From NCBI GenBank assembly GCA_003490145.1, contig QULQ01000002.1:3016-67015 (forward strand): DNA of 64,000 bases, in the 5' to 3' direction. Origin of the DNA: Lachnospiraceae bacterium OM04-12BH. Its GTDB lineage: Bacteria; Bacillota; Clostridia; Lachnospirales; Lachnospiraceae. Below are positions 35,945 to 45,652 of this stretch, piece by piece. Every line of letters starts with the position of its first letter. Within the stretch, counting starts at the first letter, position 1. Position numbers and translations under genes: made by a program. Below the pieces are notes generated by a model, which saw nothing but the letters and a program-made list of their open reading frames with translations, was not told the origin of the DNA and ran no database searches.

Positions 35945-36871
35945 ATGGAAAATGGAAAAAATTTAAAGCGTCCTTCAGCCTATAAAGTGATCAGTGTGCT
36001 TATAATCATCATTTTGGCAATATTATTTACATTCCCCTTATATTGGATCATTACCGGCTCATTTAAAACAAGTGCGGCAATCAATTCAACGACACCGATC
36101 TGGTGGCCAAGGGAGTGGACTCTGGCTAATTACCAGAAGCTATTCAGCCGTCAGACGGCACCGGTATTTCAGGTCAACATTCCTTTTAGCCGTCTTTTTG
36201 CAGGACAGCAGCTTTGTATTGTCGGACCGGTTGCGCCGGCTGCGATCCGCTGGCTGTTGAACACAGTGTTCATGGCGGTTGTATCTATGGTATTAACCTG
36301 TATCACTTCTGCAATGGCAGGATATGCACTTGCAAAAAAAAGATTCATAGGACGTGGATTCTTATTTACACTGATCGTGTGTGCAATGGCGCTTCCGAAA
36401 CAGGTGATTCTGATCCCGCTGCTCCGGGAGATGTCCAGCTTAAAGCTGTATAATACTTTATGGGCAGCAATATTCCCGATCGTAGGATGGCCGTTTGGTG
36501 TATTCCTGATGAAACAGTTCTCGGAAGGAATTCCCACGGAGATGCTGGAGGCAGCCAGAATTGATGGAGCATCTGAGGCAAAGACCTTCCTGTCCATTGT
36601 ATTCCCGATGGTTAAACCGGGTGTCGGTGCGCTTGCGATCTTTACATTTATCAACAGCTGGAATGATTACTTTATGCAGCTGATCATGCTGTCAAGTACG
36701 CAGAATCTGACCATTTCACTTGGTATTGCAAAGCTGCAGGCAGAGAACATGACTGATTTTGGTTTGATCATGGCTGGAGCATCTTTGGCTGCTGTGCCGA
36801 TCATTATTGTATTCCTGCTGTTCCAAAAATACTTTACAAAGGGAATTACGATGGGCGCTGTAAAAGGTTGA
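35945..36871 (+). CDS. ABC sugar transporter permease 2
   Basis: 308 residues, the MalG-like partner permease, with EAA loop EAARIDGASEAKTFLSIVFP and typical ending FQKYFTKGITMGAVKG. An extra segment of roughly 30-35 residues (about 65-95, SRQTAPVFQVNIPF...) is inserted between helix 1 and helix 2 relative to most members, which should face outside near the binding protein. ATG 35945 follows AGGAGGATATCGGAG. Confidence 0.92.
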   Translation: MENGKNLKRPSAYKVISVLIIIILAILFTFPLYWIITGSFKTSAAINSTTPIWWPREWTLANYQKLFSRQTAPVFQVNIPFSRLFAGQQLCIVGPVAPAAIRWLLNTVFMAVVSMVLTCITSAMAGYALAKKRFIGRGFLFTLIVCAMALPKQVILIPLLREMSSLKLYNTLWAAIFPIVGWPFGVFLMKQFSEGIPTEMLEAARIDGASEAKTFLSIVFPMVKPGVGALAIFTFINSWNDYFMQLIMLSSTQNLTISLGIAKLQAENMTDFGLIMAGASLAAVPIIIVFLLFQKYFTKGITMGAVKG

Positions 36872-36908
36872 TCGATTATATTTTTAGTATTCAATAGAGG
36901 TGACAAAA

Positions 36909-37841
36909 ATGAGGGACATTAGAAAATATCAGAATGTCATTCCGGCATTCTATGCCTGCTATGACAAACATGGAGAAGTTTCAACTGACGGCATTCGCGC
37001 ACTGACGCGTCATCTTATTTCCAAAGGGATAAAGGGCGTTTACGTGGGCGGCTCATCAGGTGAATGCATCTACCAGCATGTGGATGAGAGAAAAAAAGTG
37101 TTGGAAGCTGTTATGGATGAAGCAAAAGGGGAACTGACAGTGATCGTACATGTTGGCTGCAACAATACAGCGGACAGTGTAGAACTGGCAGCGCACGCAC
37201 AGCGCGTGGGAGCGGATGCAATCGCATCCATTCCGCCAATTTATTTCCATTTGCCTGAATATGCGATCGCAGATTATTGGAATGCAATGAGTCAGGCGGC
37301 ACCGGAGCTTGATTTTGTCATTTATAATATTCCCCAGCTTGCGGGAACGGCGCTGACGATGAGTCTGTTTCAGGAGATGCTGAAAAATCCAAATGTAATT
37401 GCTGTTAAGAATTCGTCTATGCCAACTGTAGATATCCATCAGTTTAAAGCTGCTGGGATAAAGGCGCGCGGCGAGAACGGCTTTGTTGTATTCAATGGAC
37501 CGGATGAACAGTTTGTATCCGGACGCGCGATCGGCGCTGATGGAGGGATTGGTGGAACTTATGCGGTGATGCCGGAGCTATACTTAAAAATGGATGAGCT
37601 GATCCGCGCCAATAACATTTCAGATGCGCTGACGATCCAGAATAAAGCAAATGCGATTATTTTCAAGATGTGCGAAGCAAAGGGTAATCTTTATGCAGTG
37701 CAAAAGGAGATTCTTCGCAGAATGTATGGACTGGAGCTTGGAAGCGTACGTCTTCCGCTGGCATCACTGGCACCGGCGGATGAAGCAGTGGTTGCGCAGG
37801 CGCAGTCCATGATCGAGGCTGCTATAAATGACTTAAATTAA
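36909..37841 (+). CDS. nanA: N-acetylneuraminate lyase
   Basis: 310 residues. It matches E. coli NanA block by block: GVYVGGSSGE (43-52), IVHVGCNNTADS, YNIP with catalytic Tyr139, AVKNSS with Schiff-base Lys167, and the C-terminal GADGGIGGTY. It splits N-acetylneuraminate into N-acetylmannosamine and pyruvate in the cytoplasm. ATG 36909 has GAGGTG six bases upstream; the GTG at 36900 belongs to that site. It is followed by YhcH, NanE and NanK, completing the pathway. Confidence 0.95.
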   Translation: MRDIRKYQNVIPAFYACYDKHGEVSTDGIRALTRHLISKGIKGVYVGGSSGECIYQHVDERKKVLEAVMDEAKGELTVIVHVGCNNTADSVELAAHAQRVGADAIASIPPIYFHLPEYAIADYWNAMSQAAPELDFVIYNIPQLAGTALTMSLFQEMLKNPNVIAVKNSSMPTVDIHQFKAAGIKARGENGFVVFNGPDEQFVSGRAIGADGGIGGTYAVMPELYLKMDELIRANNISDALTIQNKANAIIFKMCEAKGNLYAVQKEILRRMYGLELGSVRLPLASLAPADEAVVAQAQSMIEAAINDLN

Positions 37842-37854
37842 CCGGGGAAAAAGC

Positions 37855-38304
37855 ATGATTACAGATTCAATTCTGCGTTTGGGGCAATATCGTGGGTTAT
37901 ACAAAAATCTTGATACAGCGATCGACTTTCTGGCGGGCTGTAATCTCAATGAGCTTCCGGATGGAACGACACAGATAGATGGATCACGCGTGTTTGTCAA
38001 TGTGATGGAAGCAGACCTGCGGGAGGCTGAAGGTGCTGTTTATGAATATCATAAACGGTATGCGGATCTTCAGATCAATATAACAGGAAGTGAATATTGG
38101 GAACTGACCATGGAAGGCAGACCGGCGGCGGAGTTTGATGAGGCTGCGGATATTGGTTTTGTATCCGGCCAGGCGCATAGCATGGGTATTCTGGGGAATG
38201 GCAGATTTGCATTATTTCTTCCGTATGAATTTCATAAACCAAGCTGTATAAGCAGTGTGAGTTCACATGTGCGTAAGGCAGTCGTAAAAATAGAGATATC
38301 CTAA
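37855..38304 (+). CDS. YhcH/YjgK/YiaL family protein of the nan operon
   Basis: 149 residues of the DUF386/YhcH family: conserved YHKRYADLQINITGSEYWEL and LFLPYEFHKPSC, with the histidine and acidic residues that bind metal in the cupin-like barrel. In sialic acid operons such proteins (YhcH/NanQ) speed sugar anomer conversion or ring opening. It starts 13 bases after nanA. Its TAA is the start of a perfect hairpin. A paralogue is at 7068. Confidence 0.9.
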   Translation: MITDSILRLGQYRGLYKNLDTAIDFLAGCNLNELPDGTTQIDGSRVFVNVMEADLREAEGAVYEYHKRYADLQINITGSEYWELTMEGRPAAEFDEAADIGFVSGQAHSMGILGNGRFALFLPYEFHKPSCISSVSSHVRKAVVKIEIS

Positions 38305-38323
38305 GGCATATGCCTTAGGTTTT
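38300..38323 (+). terminator. Hairpin with T tract between yhcH and nanE
   Basis: CCTAAGGCATATGCCTTAGG is a perfect 20-bp palindrome that includes the YhcH stop codon and is followed by TTTTCTC. It probably works as a partial terminator or mRNA stabiliser inside the operon. Confidence 0.7.
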
Positions 38324-38349
38324 CTCTGATTAAGGAGAGAGGTATTAAA

Positions 38350-39042
38350 ATGGACAAACAGGCAGTTTTTAGTCAGATAAAGGGAGGATTGATCGTATCC
38401 TGCCAGGCATTGGAGCATGAGCCGCTTTACACGAAGGAGGGCGGCGTGATGCCGTTAATGGCGAAGGCGGCAGCAGAGGCTGGTGCAGTTGGTATCCGTG
38501 CGAATACGGTGAGGGATATCATGCAGATCAAGGAAGCAGTAGATCTTCCGGTTATTGGGATCATCAAAAAAGATTACGAGGGAACACCCATGTATATCAC
38601 GGTGACGATGAAGGAGGTCGATGAGCTGGCGGCATGTGGTGTAGATATTATTGCAGTACAGGGTACATCTGCTTTAAGACCTGATGGCAGCACAGCGGCT
38701 CAGTTTATAGAGGCAATTAAAGAGAAATATCCGGAGCAGCTGGTGATGGCAGACTGCGCAACGATCGAAGAGGGTATCGCATGTGCCCTGGCTGGAGCGG
38801 ATTTTATTGGTACAACGATGCGTGGCTATACGCCGGAGACGCAGGGCTGTAATGATATTGATTACAATTTTATTGCGCAGCTGGTAGAAAAATGCCCGGC
38901 AAGAATCATTGCAGAGGGACATATCCATTATCCGGAGCAGGCGAAGAAAGCCCTGGACGCGGGCGCCTTTGCGCTTGTTGTAGGCGGAGCGATCACAAGA
39001 CCGGCAGAGATCACAGCGAGATTTATCTCTGCGATCCAATAG
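38350..39042 (+). CDS. nanE: N-acetylmannosamine-6-phosphate 2-epimerase
   Basis: 230 residues, TIM barrel of the NanE family. KGGLIVSCQALEHEPLY at the N-terminus, GIIKKDYEGTPMYIT and IAEGHIHYPEQAKKALDAGAFALVVGGAITRP are hallmark blocks, including the catalytic Lys and Glu. It converts ManNAc-6-phosphate to GlcNAc-6-phosphate, which then enters amino-sugar metabolism through NagA/NagB (not in the window). ATG 38350 follows AAGGAGAGAGG. Confidence 0.95.
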   Translation: MDKQAVFSQIKGGLIVSCQALEHEPLYTKEGGVMPLMAKAAAEAGAVGIRANTVRDIMQIKEAVDLPVIGIIKKDYEGTPMYITVTMKEVDELAACGVDIIAVQGTSALRPDGSTAAQFIEAIKEKYPEQLVMADCATIEEGIACALAGADFIGTTMRGYTPETQGCNDIDYNFIAQLVEKCPARIIAEGHIHYPEQAKKALDAGAFALVVGGAITRPAEITARFISAIQ

Positions 39043-39052
39043 GAGAAGCTGC

Positions 39053-39928
39053 ATGAATATATTGGCGATAGATATTGGTGGAACCTCTATTAAATCAGGG
39101 CTTTGGAACGGAAGCAGTCTGGAGCAGACGAAGGAAACGGATACACAGGCAGCGCTGGGAGCGGTGCATATGATGGAACGTGTCAGGGAGTTGATCCGTT
39201 CTTATCATGATTATGCAGCGATAGGAATCAGTACTGCCGGAGAAGTAAATACGGATGACGGAAGCATTTATTATGCGAACAGTAATATTCCGGGATATAC
39301 CGGTATGCAGGTCAAACGGATGCTGGAGGAGGAATTTTTGGTTCCGGTAGCTGTTGAGAATGATGTGAATGCCGCTGCACTGGGGGAGCTATGGAAGGGT
39401 GCGGCAAAGGGCAATCCGGATTTCCTCTGCCTTACCTATGGAACCGGTGTTGGCGGGAGCATCGTGATTGCCGGCAGCGTCTATGCGGGAAGCTCTTTTT
39501 CAGCGGGCAGCTTTGGAGGTATTGTCATTCATCCTGAGCTTACAACTGCAGATGATCTGCTGGCAGGCTGTTATGAGCGTTGTGCATCCACAACAGGATT
39601 GGTCAAACGGGTAAAGCTGATTGACGGGACATTGGATAACGGCAGGAAGATTTTTGCCAATCTGCATCGGACAGAGATCAGGAGCCAGGTGGATCTGTGG
39701 ATTGACGATATCTGTACAGGTCTGGTGACATTGATCAGTATCTTTAATCCAATGAGGATTATTCTGGGAGGCGGTGTTATGGCGCAGGACTATGTGATTA
39801 CAGAAGTCCGTCGGAAAACACTTGAACGTGTGGCACCGGGGCTTCGCGGCGTGCAAATCGTTCCGGCAATGCTTTCTAACAGTGCAGGTATGATCGGTGC
39901 GGTTTCTCTGGCGTCAAAGCTCGTATAA
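39053..39928 (+). CDS. nanK: ROK-family kinase, probable N-acetylmannosamine kinase
   Basis: 291 residues. ROK ATP site LAIDIGGTSIKSGLW, PVAVENDVNAAALGE with the catalytic Asp, and TYGTGVGGSIV. The usual ROK zinc motif CxCGxxGCxE is not present: the matching segment reads LAGCYERCASTTG. Position between nanE and the esterase gene supports phosphorylation of ManNAc to ManNAc-6-phosphate. Zinc-free NanK variants are known. It starts 10 bases after nanE. Confidence 0.9.
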   Translation: MNILAIDIGGTSIKSGLWNGSSLEQTKETDTQAALGAVHMMERVRELIRSYHDYAAIGISTAGEVNTDDGSIYYANSNIPGYTGMQVKRMLEEEFLVPVAVENDVNAAALGELWKGAAKGNPDFLCLTYGTGVGGSIVIAGSVYAGSSFSAGSFGGIVIHPELTTADDLLAGCYERCASTTGLVKRVKLIDGTLDNGRKIFANLHRTEIRSQVDLWIDDICTGLVTLISIFNPMRIILGGGVMAQDYVITEVRRKTLERVAPGLRGVQIVPAMLSNSAGMIGAVSLASKLV

Positions 39929-39947
39929 AAAGATGGAGGACAGGACT

Positions 39948-40592
39948 ATGGAGCAAAAAAATATTTTATGTTTTGGGGATTCTAATACACATGGATATAA
40001 TTCAAAGACAGGAGGACGTTTTACAAGGCAGGAGCGATGGACATCACTGCTGCAAAAACAGCTGGGCGATGCGTATTATGTGATTGAAGAAGGACTGAGT
40101 GGCAGAACGACCAGCTTTGAAGATCCTGTATTTGAAGGATTATGTGGTCTCAATGCAATTTACCCCTGTATGATGACGCATGAACCGCTGGATCTTTTGA
40201 TGATCATGCTTGGAACAAACGATACCAAGGATCGTTTCAATGCAAACGCATTTATTATTGCCAAAGGAATGGAACGTCTGGCGCAGAAGGCAATCGATAC
40301 GCATGCTGCATGGAGAGGGGAGCCACGAGTACTGATCATTGCTCCGCCGCCGATCCATCCGGGGTATGCAGACACAATGGTTGCGGGAGAGATGGGGACA
40401 CACTGTGTCGAGAGATCCCTGCATATTGCAGATGAATATCGTGAAGTGGCGGAACGGCTGCATTGCAGCTTTTTGGATGCCGGAAGCATTCCGGGAATGG
40501 AAATGTATCCGTACGATTATATGCATCTGAGTCTTGAGAGTCATAAAATATTAGCAGACTATCTGACCAGCTATATACCAACATTGGTATAA
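39948..40592 (+). CDS. SGNH/GDSL esterase of the nan operon
   Basis: 214 residues, cytoplasmic. GDSN with nucleophile Ser12, [39 protein letters not shown] and a C-terminal Asp-x-x-His (DYMH) form the SGNH triad. The pattern is closest to the MsAcT/arylesterase branch. In this operon it probably removes O-acetyl groups from sialic acids before or after lysis (inference), similar to sialate O-acetylesterases. ATG 39948 follows GGAGGA. Confidence 0.88.
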   Translation: MEQKNILCFGDSNTHGYNSKTGGRFTRQERWTSLLQKQLGDAYYVIEEGLSGRTTSFEDPVFEGLCGLNAIYPCMMTHEPLDLLMIMLGTNDTKDRFNANAFIIAKGMERLAQKAIDTHAAWRGEPRVLIIAPPPIHPGYADTMVAGEMGTHCVERSLHIADEYREVAERLHCSFLDAGSIPGMEMYPYDYMHLSLESHKILADYLTSYIPTLV

Positions 40593-40651
40593 ATGGTAAA
40601 ACGTCATATGAGACACGGCGAAGAGGTTATGCCGATGGAGAGAGGATATCT

Positions 40652-42436
40652 ATGGGCAATGATGAAAAACGATTGAAAAAAGGAAAAGCATTACAGCAGA
40701 CTGGTAAAAATAAGACGGTAGGAGTGCATAGCATAGCGGTCCGGCTGATCGTGATCCTTCTGTTGATGGTATTTGCGGCAGCCGCAACCAACCTGATCAA
40801 TTTCCGGGCGATGAAGCGGATGAATCATTCTATTGAGGTGATTACCGACAGTAAAGTTCCTGCTATGCAGCAGATGTACAGTATCCAGCAGATGCTTGAG
40901 ACAGTACAGAAGGATTTTTACCGTTTCATGGCAACGATGCCGGGCTCTAAGAGCCATGAAGAGTCACAGGATGACTATACAGTAAACCGTGAAGAGATCA
41001 TCAGTCAGATACAAAAGCTTTCGTCTGTCAGCAACGACACGAAGCTGGTTTCTGATGTATCAGATGGTGTCAATGGTATTTTAGCCAGCATGGATGATAC
41101 CATGGCAAATTATGATAAGGGAAAAGCCGTAGAGGTAACACTTCAGATTAATGCGATCCGTGTCAGGATGGATGATGTAAAGGCAGATATTGCGGTGCTG
41201 CGTGAAGAAAGTATGCAGGAGATGGAGGAGGCTACCGGTACCGCACGCGGAATTTATGAGTCAGCATCTACGATCTGCAGGACAATGACGATATTGTCCA
41301 TGTTTGTTGGGATTGCCGGTATCCTGATCATTATGATTGGCATTGTCCACCCGATGAGGACAGCAACGAAGGAGCTGCTAGTCATGATTGAGGAAATCGA
41401 CCAGGGGAAAGGTGATCTGACAAGGAATATCCGTGTGCGCAGCAGTGATGAGGTTGGGCAGATGGTGCAAAGCTTCAATCAGTTTATCAATGTGCTAAAG
41501 AAGCTGATTAATAAGATGAAGGATGGATCTGAGGATCTGGAGCGTATGGCTGCGTATGTAGATGATGGCGTCCGTGCAGCCGGAGATAAGATCACGAATA
41601 CTTCTGAGACTATGCAGCAGCTGGCAGAAAGCATGGCAACAGTATCTGCCACGGTTTCTGATATTACGGAGAACATTGACAGTATCCGTGGAAATATCTC
41701 GGTTATGGCAGATAAGACAGGAGAAGGACTGGAGCGTGTAGACAGCATCCGTAAGAGGGCGGATGCTATGAAGGAAAGTGCAGCTGCCAGTGAGGATTCT
41801 GCAAATGATATTATACTGCGTATATCGGATGAGCTTACGATCGCGATTGAGCAAAGTAAGCAGGCAGAGAAAATCAAGGAACTTACAAATGAGATTCTTT
41901 CGATTTCTGCGCAGACAAACCTGCTGGCATTGAATGCCTCCATTGAGGCTGCCAGAGCTGGCGAGGCAGGCAAGGGGTTTGCTGTTGTTGCGGACGAAAT
42001 CCGGAAGCTGGCAGATGACAGCAGGAATACGGCTAATGATATTCAGAATATCAGCAGGTTTGTGACGGATTCTGTACAAAATCTATCAGATCAGGCAGGG
42101 AAAATGCTGAATTTTGTACATGAGGATGTTTTGCAGGCATATTGTGGTATGGTAGAATCAGGAAAGAATTATAGTGAGGATGCAAGCCAGATGAACGAAA
42201 TGATGGTGGAGCTGCAGCAGGTTGCTGAGAATCTGCTGCATGCTGCCAATGGAATTGCATCTGCGGCAGACAGTGTGTCGGATGCGGTGACACAGAGTGC
42301 CCACAGGGTGGAGAATGCTACAGAATATACCGCAGAGCTGGCAGGTCATATGGGCAATATCAACGAATCGGTAGAAAAGAACGTAAGCGTTGCAGAAACA
42401 CTGAGAAAAGAAGTATCAGGATTTATCTGTGAGTAG
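40652..42436 (+). CDS. Methyl-accepting chemotaxis protein with 4-helix-bundle-type sensor
   Basis: 594 residues: basic N-terminus, helix 1 (about 28-50), an all-helical extracytoplasmic domain (about 50-212) of the 4HB_MCP type, helix 2 (about 213-236), HAMP (about 236-292) with [17 protein letters not shown], and the signalling domain with tip [21 protein letters not shown]. It follows the nan esterase by 59 bases with no terminator seen, so it may be co-expressed and could tune movement to sialic acid or a host cue (inference). ATG 40652 follows GAGAGGA. Confidence 0.9.
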   Translation: MGNDEKRLKKGKALQQTGKNKTVGVHSIAVRLIVILLLMVFAAAATNLINFRAMKRMNHSIEVITDSKVPAMQQMYSIQQMLETVQKDFYRFMATMPGSKSHEESQDDYTVNREEIISQIQKLSSVSNDTKLVSDVSDGVNGILASMDDTMANYDKGKAVEVTLQINAIRVRMDDVKADIAVLREESMQEMEEATGTARGIYESASTICRTMTILSMFVGIAGILIIMIGIVHPMRTATKELLVMIEEIDQGKGDLTRNIRVRSSDEVGQMVQSFNQFINVLKKLINKMKDGSEDLERMAAYVDDGVRAAGDKITNTSETMQQLAESMATVSATVSDITENIDSIRGNISVMADKTGEGLERVDSIRKRADAMKESAAASEDSANDIILRISDELTIAIEQSKQAEKIKELTNEILSISAQTNLLALNASIEAARAGEAGKGFAVVADEIRKLADDSRNTANDIQNISRFVTDSVQNLSDQAGKMLNFVHEDVLQAYCGMVESGKNYSEDASQMNEMMVELQQVAENLLHAANGIASAADSVSDAVTQSAHRVENATEYTAELAGHMGNINESVEKNVSVAETLRKEVSGFICE

Positions 42437-42549
42437 CAGATTTCAGGCTGTTTTCTGCACTGTGTCAGCATCAGGTATGGAGGAGAGCGTATAGTCCATA
42501 CCAAGCTGCTCTCATTTGGAGCCGTCAGTGGAGTGACAGGGCATGATCT

Positions 42550-42571
42550 CAGTGTATAATCAGTGTATAAT
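42550..42571 (+). repeat. Tandem 11-bp repeat
   Basis: CAGTGTATAAT occurs twice back to back. It lies between the convergent chemoreceptor and AraC genes. Each unit contains a TATAAT-like box, but no gene follows on the plus strand. Confidence 0.8.
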
Positions 42572-42597
42572 TTTGTTATGCTGTATGACAGGTTCTG

Positions 42598-43434
42598 CTA
42601 CATGTGTCTCGCGGCAAAATCCTTTGGTGTGCAGTGATAAATAGAATGAAATACATTATAAAAATGACTCAGGTTATTAAAGCCGCACTGATAGCAGATC
42701 TCAGTGATGCTGTATTTGTTGGAGAGGATCAGCTCACAGGCATATACCATACGCTTACTGTTGATATACTCTGTGGGAGACATCTTGTAATACTTCTGAA
42801 AGGAGCGGATCACGTGGGCCTGGGAATAGTTGCATAATTCCATGAGCCTTGGAAGACCCAGAATATAATTGTGACGTTTGCTCATTTCAATATCCAGCTT
42901 ATAGAGCCAGTCCGGGATCAGTTGGGTTCTTGTATGGACAAATTCTGTTTCCGTACCAAGCAGGGAATAGTAAAGCTCAGAAGCAAAGGAACGGAAAAGA
43001 GGGCGGCATTTCCTGCTGGGGTACAGAGAAGCAAGTTCTAAAAGCATGCTGCACAGATGGTCGAATTGTTTTCCTTCTATTTTAAGGTGAATAGGAAGCA
43101 GAGGAGAGTCAATGACAGAAGGGGAAATGCCAAGATATGAAAGAACGGGGGCGATTTCACTTATATAATATCCGATGTTAATGATCTTGAAATCAAAATA
43201 GTTAATGGCAGCATAGCTGTGAACATCATTAGGGCGTATAAAAACAAGGCTTCCCTGGGACAGGAGCTGCTGGGAATGATTGATGCTGTGAACGGCTTTG
43301 CCATAAGTTACCAGGAAGACCTCATAAAAATCATGATAGTGATCCGGAAAAGTATCAGAAACACTTGTCTGGTACAAAGCACGGGAACCAAAATCGTATT
43401 CTTCTTTTGTCAGCTTCAGAAAGATAGGTAGCAT
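42598..43434 (-). CDS. AraC-family transcriptional regulator
   Basis: 278 residues: N-terminal cupin sensing domain (HYHDFYEVFLVTYGKAVHSINHSQ, IRPNDVHSY) and C-terminal double helix-turn-helix (about 178-275, MELCNYSQAHVIRSFQKYYKMSPTEYINSKR ... ITEICYQCGFNNLSHFYNVFHSIYHCTPKDF). It is divergent from the GH3/GH130 genes and probably activates them in response to a beta-glycoside. ATG 43434 follows AAAGGAGAG on the minus strand. Confidence 0.92.
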   Translation of the reverse strand: MLPIFLKLTKEEYDFGSRALYQTSVSDTFPDHYHDFYEVFLVTYGKAVHSINHSQQLLSQGSLVFIRPNDVHSYAAINYFDFKIINIGYYISEIAPVLSYLGISPSVIDSPLLPIHLKIEGKQFDHLCSMLLELASLYPSRKCRPLFRSFASELYYSLLGTETEFVHTRTQLIPDWLYKLDIEMSKRHNYILGLPRLMELCNYSQAHVIRSFQKYYKMSPTEYINSKRMVYACELILSNKYSITEICYQCGFNNLSHFYNVFHSIYHCTPKDFAARHM

Positions 43435-43627
43435 AAATTATACTCTCCTTTATATAAAAAGATTACCTATAAAATACGTATTCACTCAAAAAAATTCAAT
43501 AGGAAATTCGAAAAAAGAGGAGATCAATATACCATAAAACATGGTCAACATGAAAGAGGAAAAAGTGGCTGATATGATGTTTAATAAAATCAATCCAAAT
43601 AAAAATGAATAAAGGCAGGATATCATA

Positions 43628-45652
43628 ATGAAGAAAAAATGGATTGCAGGATTTAGGAGAATGAACAGAAATATCAGCGAAAACAGACCATGGATGGATA
43701 CCGGAAAAAGCGCGGAGGAACGTGCAGACCTGCTGCTTGCAGAAATGACACTGAAAGAAAAAGCAGGACAGCTGAATCTATATGCGCTGTACCGTTCCGA
43801 TCCCTGGTCTGAAAGAAATTATGAAAATGGACTTTGTGGAGAAATGGCAGTCAGGCTGTATAATGAAATACAGAAATATGTCATGGAGCATTCAAGGCTT
43901 CATATTCCGGTCATGATGAGCTCGGAGTGTCCCCATGGACACTAGGCACTGGACGGATATCTTCTTCCGGTCAATCTGGCTGCCGGTGCAGCCTTTCATC
44001 CGGAGCTTTTGCAGAGGGCATACCGTGTCTGCGGCAGTCAGGTGAAAAGCATGGGTGTCCATCTTGCGCTTTCCTCCATGCTGGATATACTCCGGGATCC
44101 AAGATGGGGCAGATCCGAGGAATGCTATGGAGAGCATGAGCTCCGGGAGATCCATCTGCCGGCCATGCAGGGTGCAGTAAAAGCCGGTGTAAGGGGTGTC
44201 ATGGCTGCCTATAATGAGATCGATGGTATCTACTGTCATGCAAACAGGAAGCTGCTGACAGAGCTGCTGAGGGGTGAATTTAAATTTGACGGCATTGTTA
44301 TGGCAGATGCGCTGGCGGTCGATCAGCTGAATAAAATGACGGGCGATGGAACAGCTTCGGCAGATCTGGCACTACGGGCCGGTGTAGACGTTGGACTTCT
44401 GGATGAAGCCTACAGTCATTTGGAAGAGGCAGTAGAAAAAGGGCTGATCACAGAGGATGAGATCAATCAGGCAGTACACCGCGTGTCCTGAAGCTGAAAT
44501 TTGAAGCAGGTATCTTTGAGCACCCCCCTCATTGAAGAAAAGCAGGTGCCTGAGTTTTCTTATGAAGAGTATCCGGAAGCCCTTGAGCTAGCCAGAGAAT
44601 CTGTAATCCTGCTGAAAAACAGGGAAAACATTCTGCCCCTTGAAAATGTCGGAAGTATTCTTGTCACAGGACCAAATGCAGACGATATTTACAGCCAGCT
44701 GGGAGATTATACCCCTCCTGTCAGGGAATATACAGTAACTACTGTTTATCAGGGAATCCATAAACAGTATCCGGATGCAGAGATCCTCTTTGCGAAAGGA
44801 AGTGACCTGACAGAAACTACAGAGGAAATGCTTCTGGAAGCAGAAGAAAAGACGGAAAAATGTGATGTAAGCATAGTGGTTCTGGGTTCTTCATCCAGCA
44901 GGTTTACAGAAGCTGATTTTGACGATAATGGTGCAGCCAGACTTTCTGAGCATTTATATATGGATTGTGGAGAGGGAATGGACAGGTCTGATCTTAATGT
45001 TCCTGAGGCGCAGCTGGAGCTGTTTCGGACGGTGAGAGCTAAGAGCAGGAAGGTCGTTACTGTAGTGATTGCAGGCCGGCCTATGATCCTGAATGAGGTA
45101 GAAAAGGAATCTGATGCGTTATTGCTGTCTTTTTATCCGGGTCCCTGTGGCGGACAGGCGATTGCGGAGATCATTCGCGGCATTGTGAACCCGCCCGGCA
45201 GGCTTCCGGTATCGCTGCCAAGGGCTAATGGACAACTGCCGGTTTACTATAATTATAAGAGCTCCTATCTTGCCATGCATTATCTGGATGAAGGGCATAC
45301 GCCGCTGTTTTACTTTGGTTATGGTCTTGATTATACAGAATATATTTACACGGAAATAAGGCTGATCCAGAGTGAAATAACAACAGAACAGCTTCAGAAA
45401 ACAGGAGTAGAACTGCAGTTTAAGGTAAAAAATACAGGGGACAGGGAAGGCTTCTGTGTTCCACAGCTGTATATCACGGATCTGCAGACTTCCGTAGCAA
45501 GACGTGTTCGTGAACTGAAGGGATATACCAAGATCCGTCTGAAGGCAGGCGAAGAAAAAGAGATCGGGATTCGGATTGCCTTTGATGAGCCTGCACTGTA
45601 TAATTGTAATATAAATAAACAGAAGGGTTGCCAAGAGAAAGGAGACATATGA
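43628..45652 (+). pseudogene. GH3-family beta-glycosidase pseudogene
   Basis: One gene's worth of GH3 sequence is broken in three places. An amber codon at 43943-43945 replaces the expected Gln of GHQALDGYLLP; the same frame resumes directly after it. An extra GT in GTGT (44483-44486) shifts the frame, and an extra C in a six-C run (44523-44528) restores it. Between them the third frame reads VLKLKFEAGIFEHP, the normal GH3 text. Domains: TIM barrel with SSECPHGH and RWGRSEECYGE, nucleophile Asp in VMADALA, alpha/beta sandwich, and an Fn3-like domain ending early (about 20-25 residues short). An intact ancestor would be ~675+ residues. Sequencing error in the C run cannot be excluded, but three lesions plus a short end favour decay. 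Confidence 0.88.

Noticed and set aside
43541..43612. 23-codon frame before the GH3 remnant
   Set aside because: It has no ribosome site at a usable distance and no recognisable sequence, so it may be a gene-end remnant or chance.
43943..43945. Programmed read-through or amber recoding in the GH3 gene
   Set aside because: Two additional frame-disrupting indels and a shortened end make decay more likely, and TAG is used as a normal stop in neighbouring genes.
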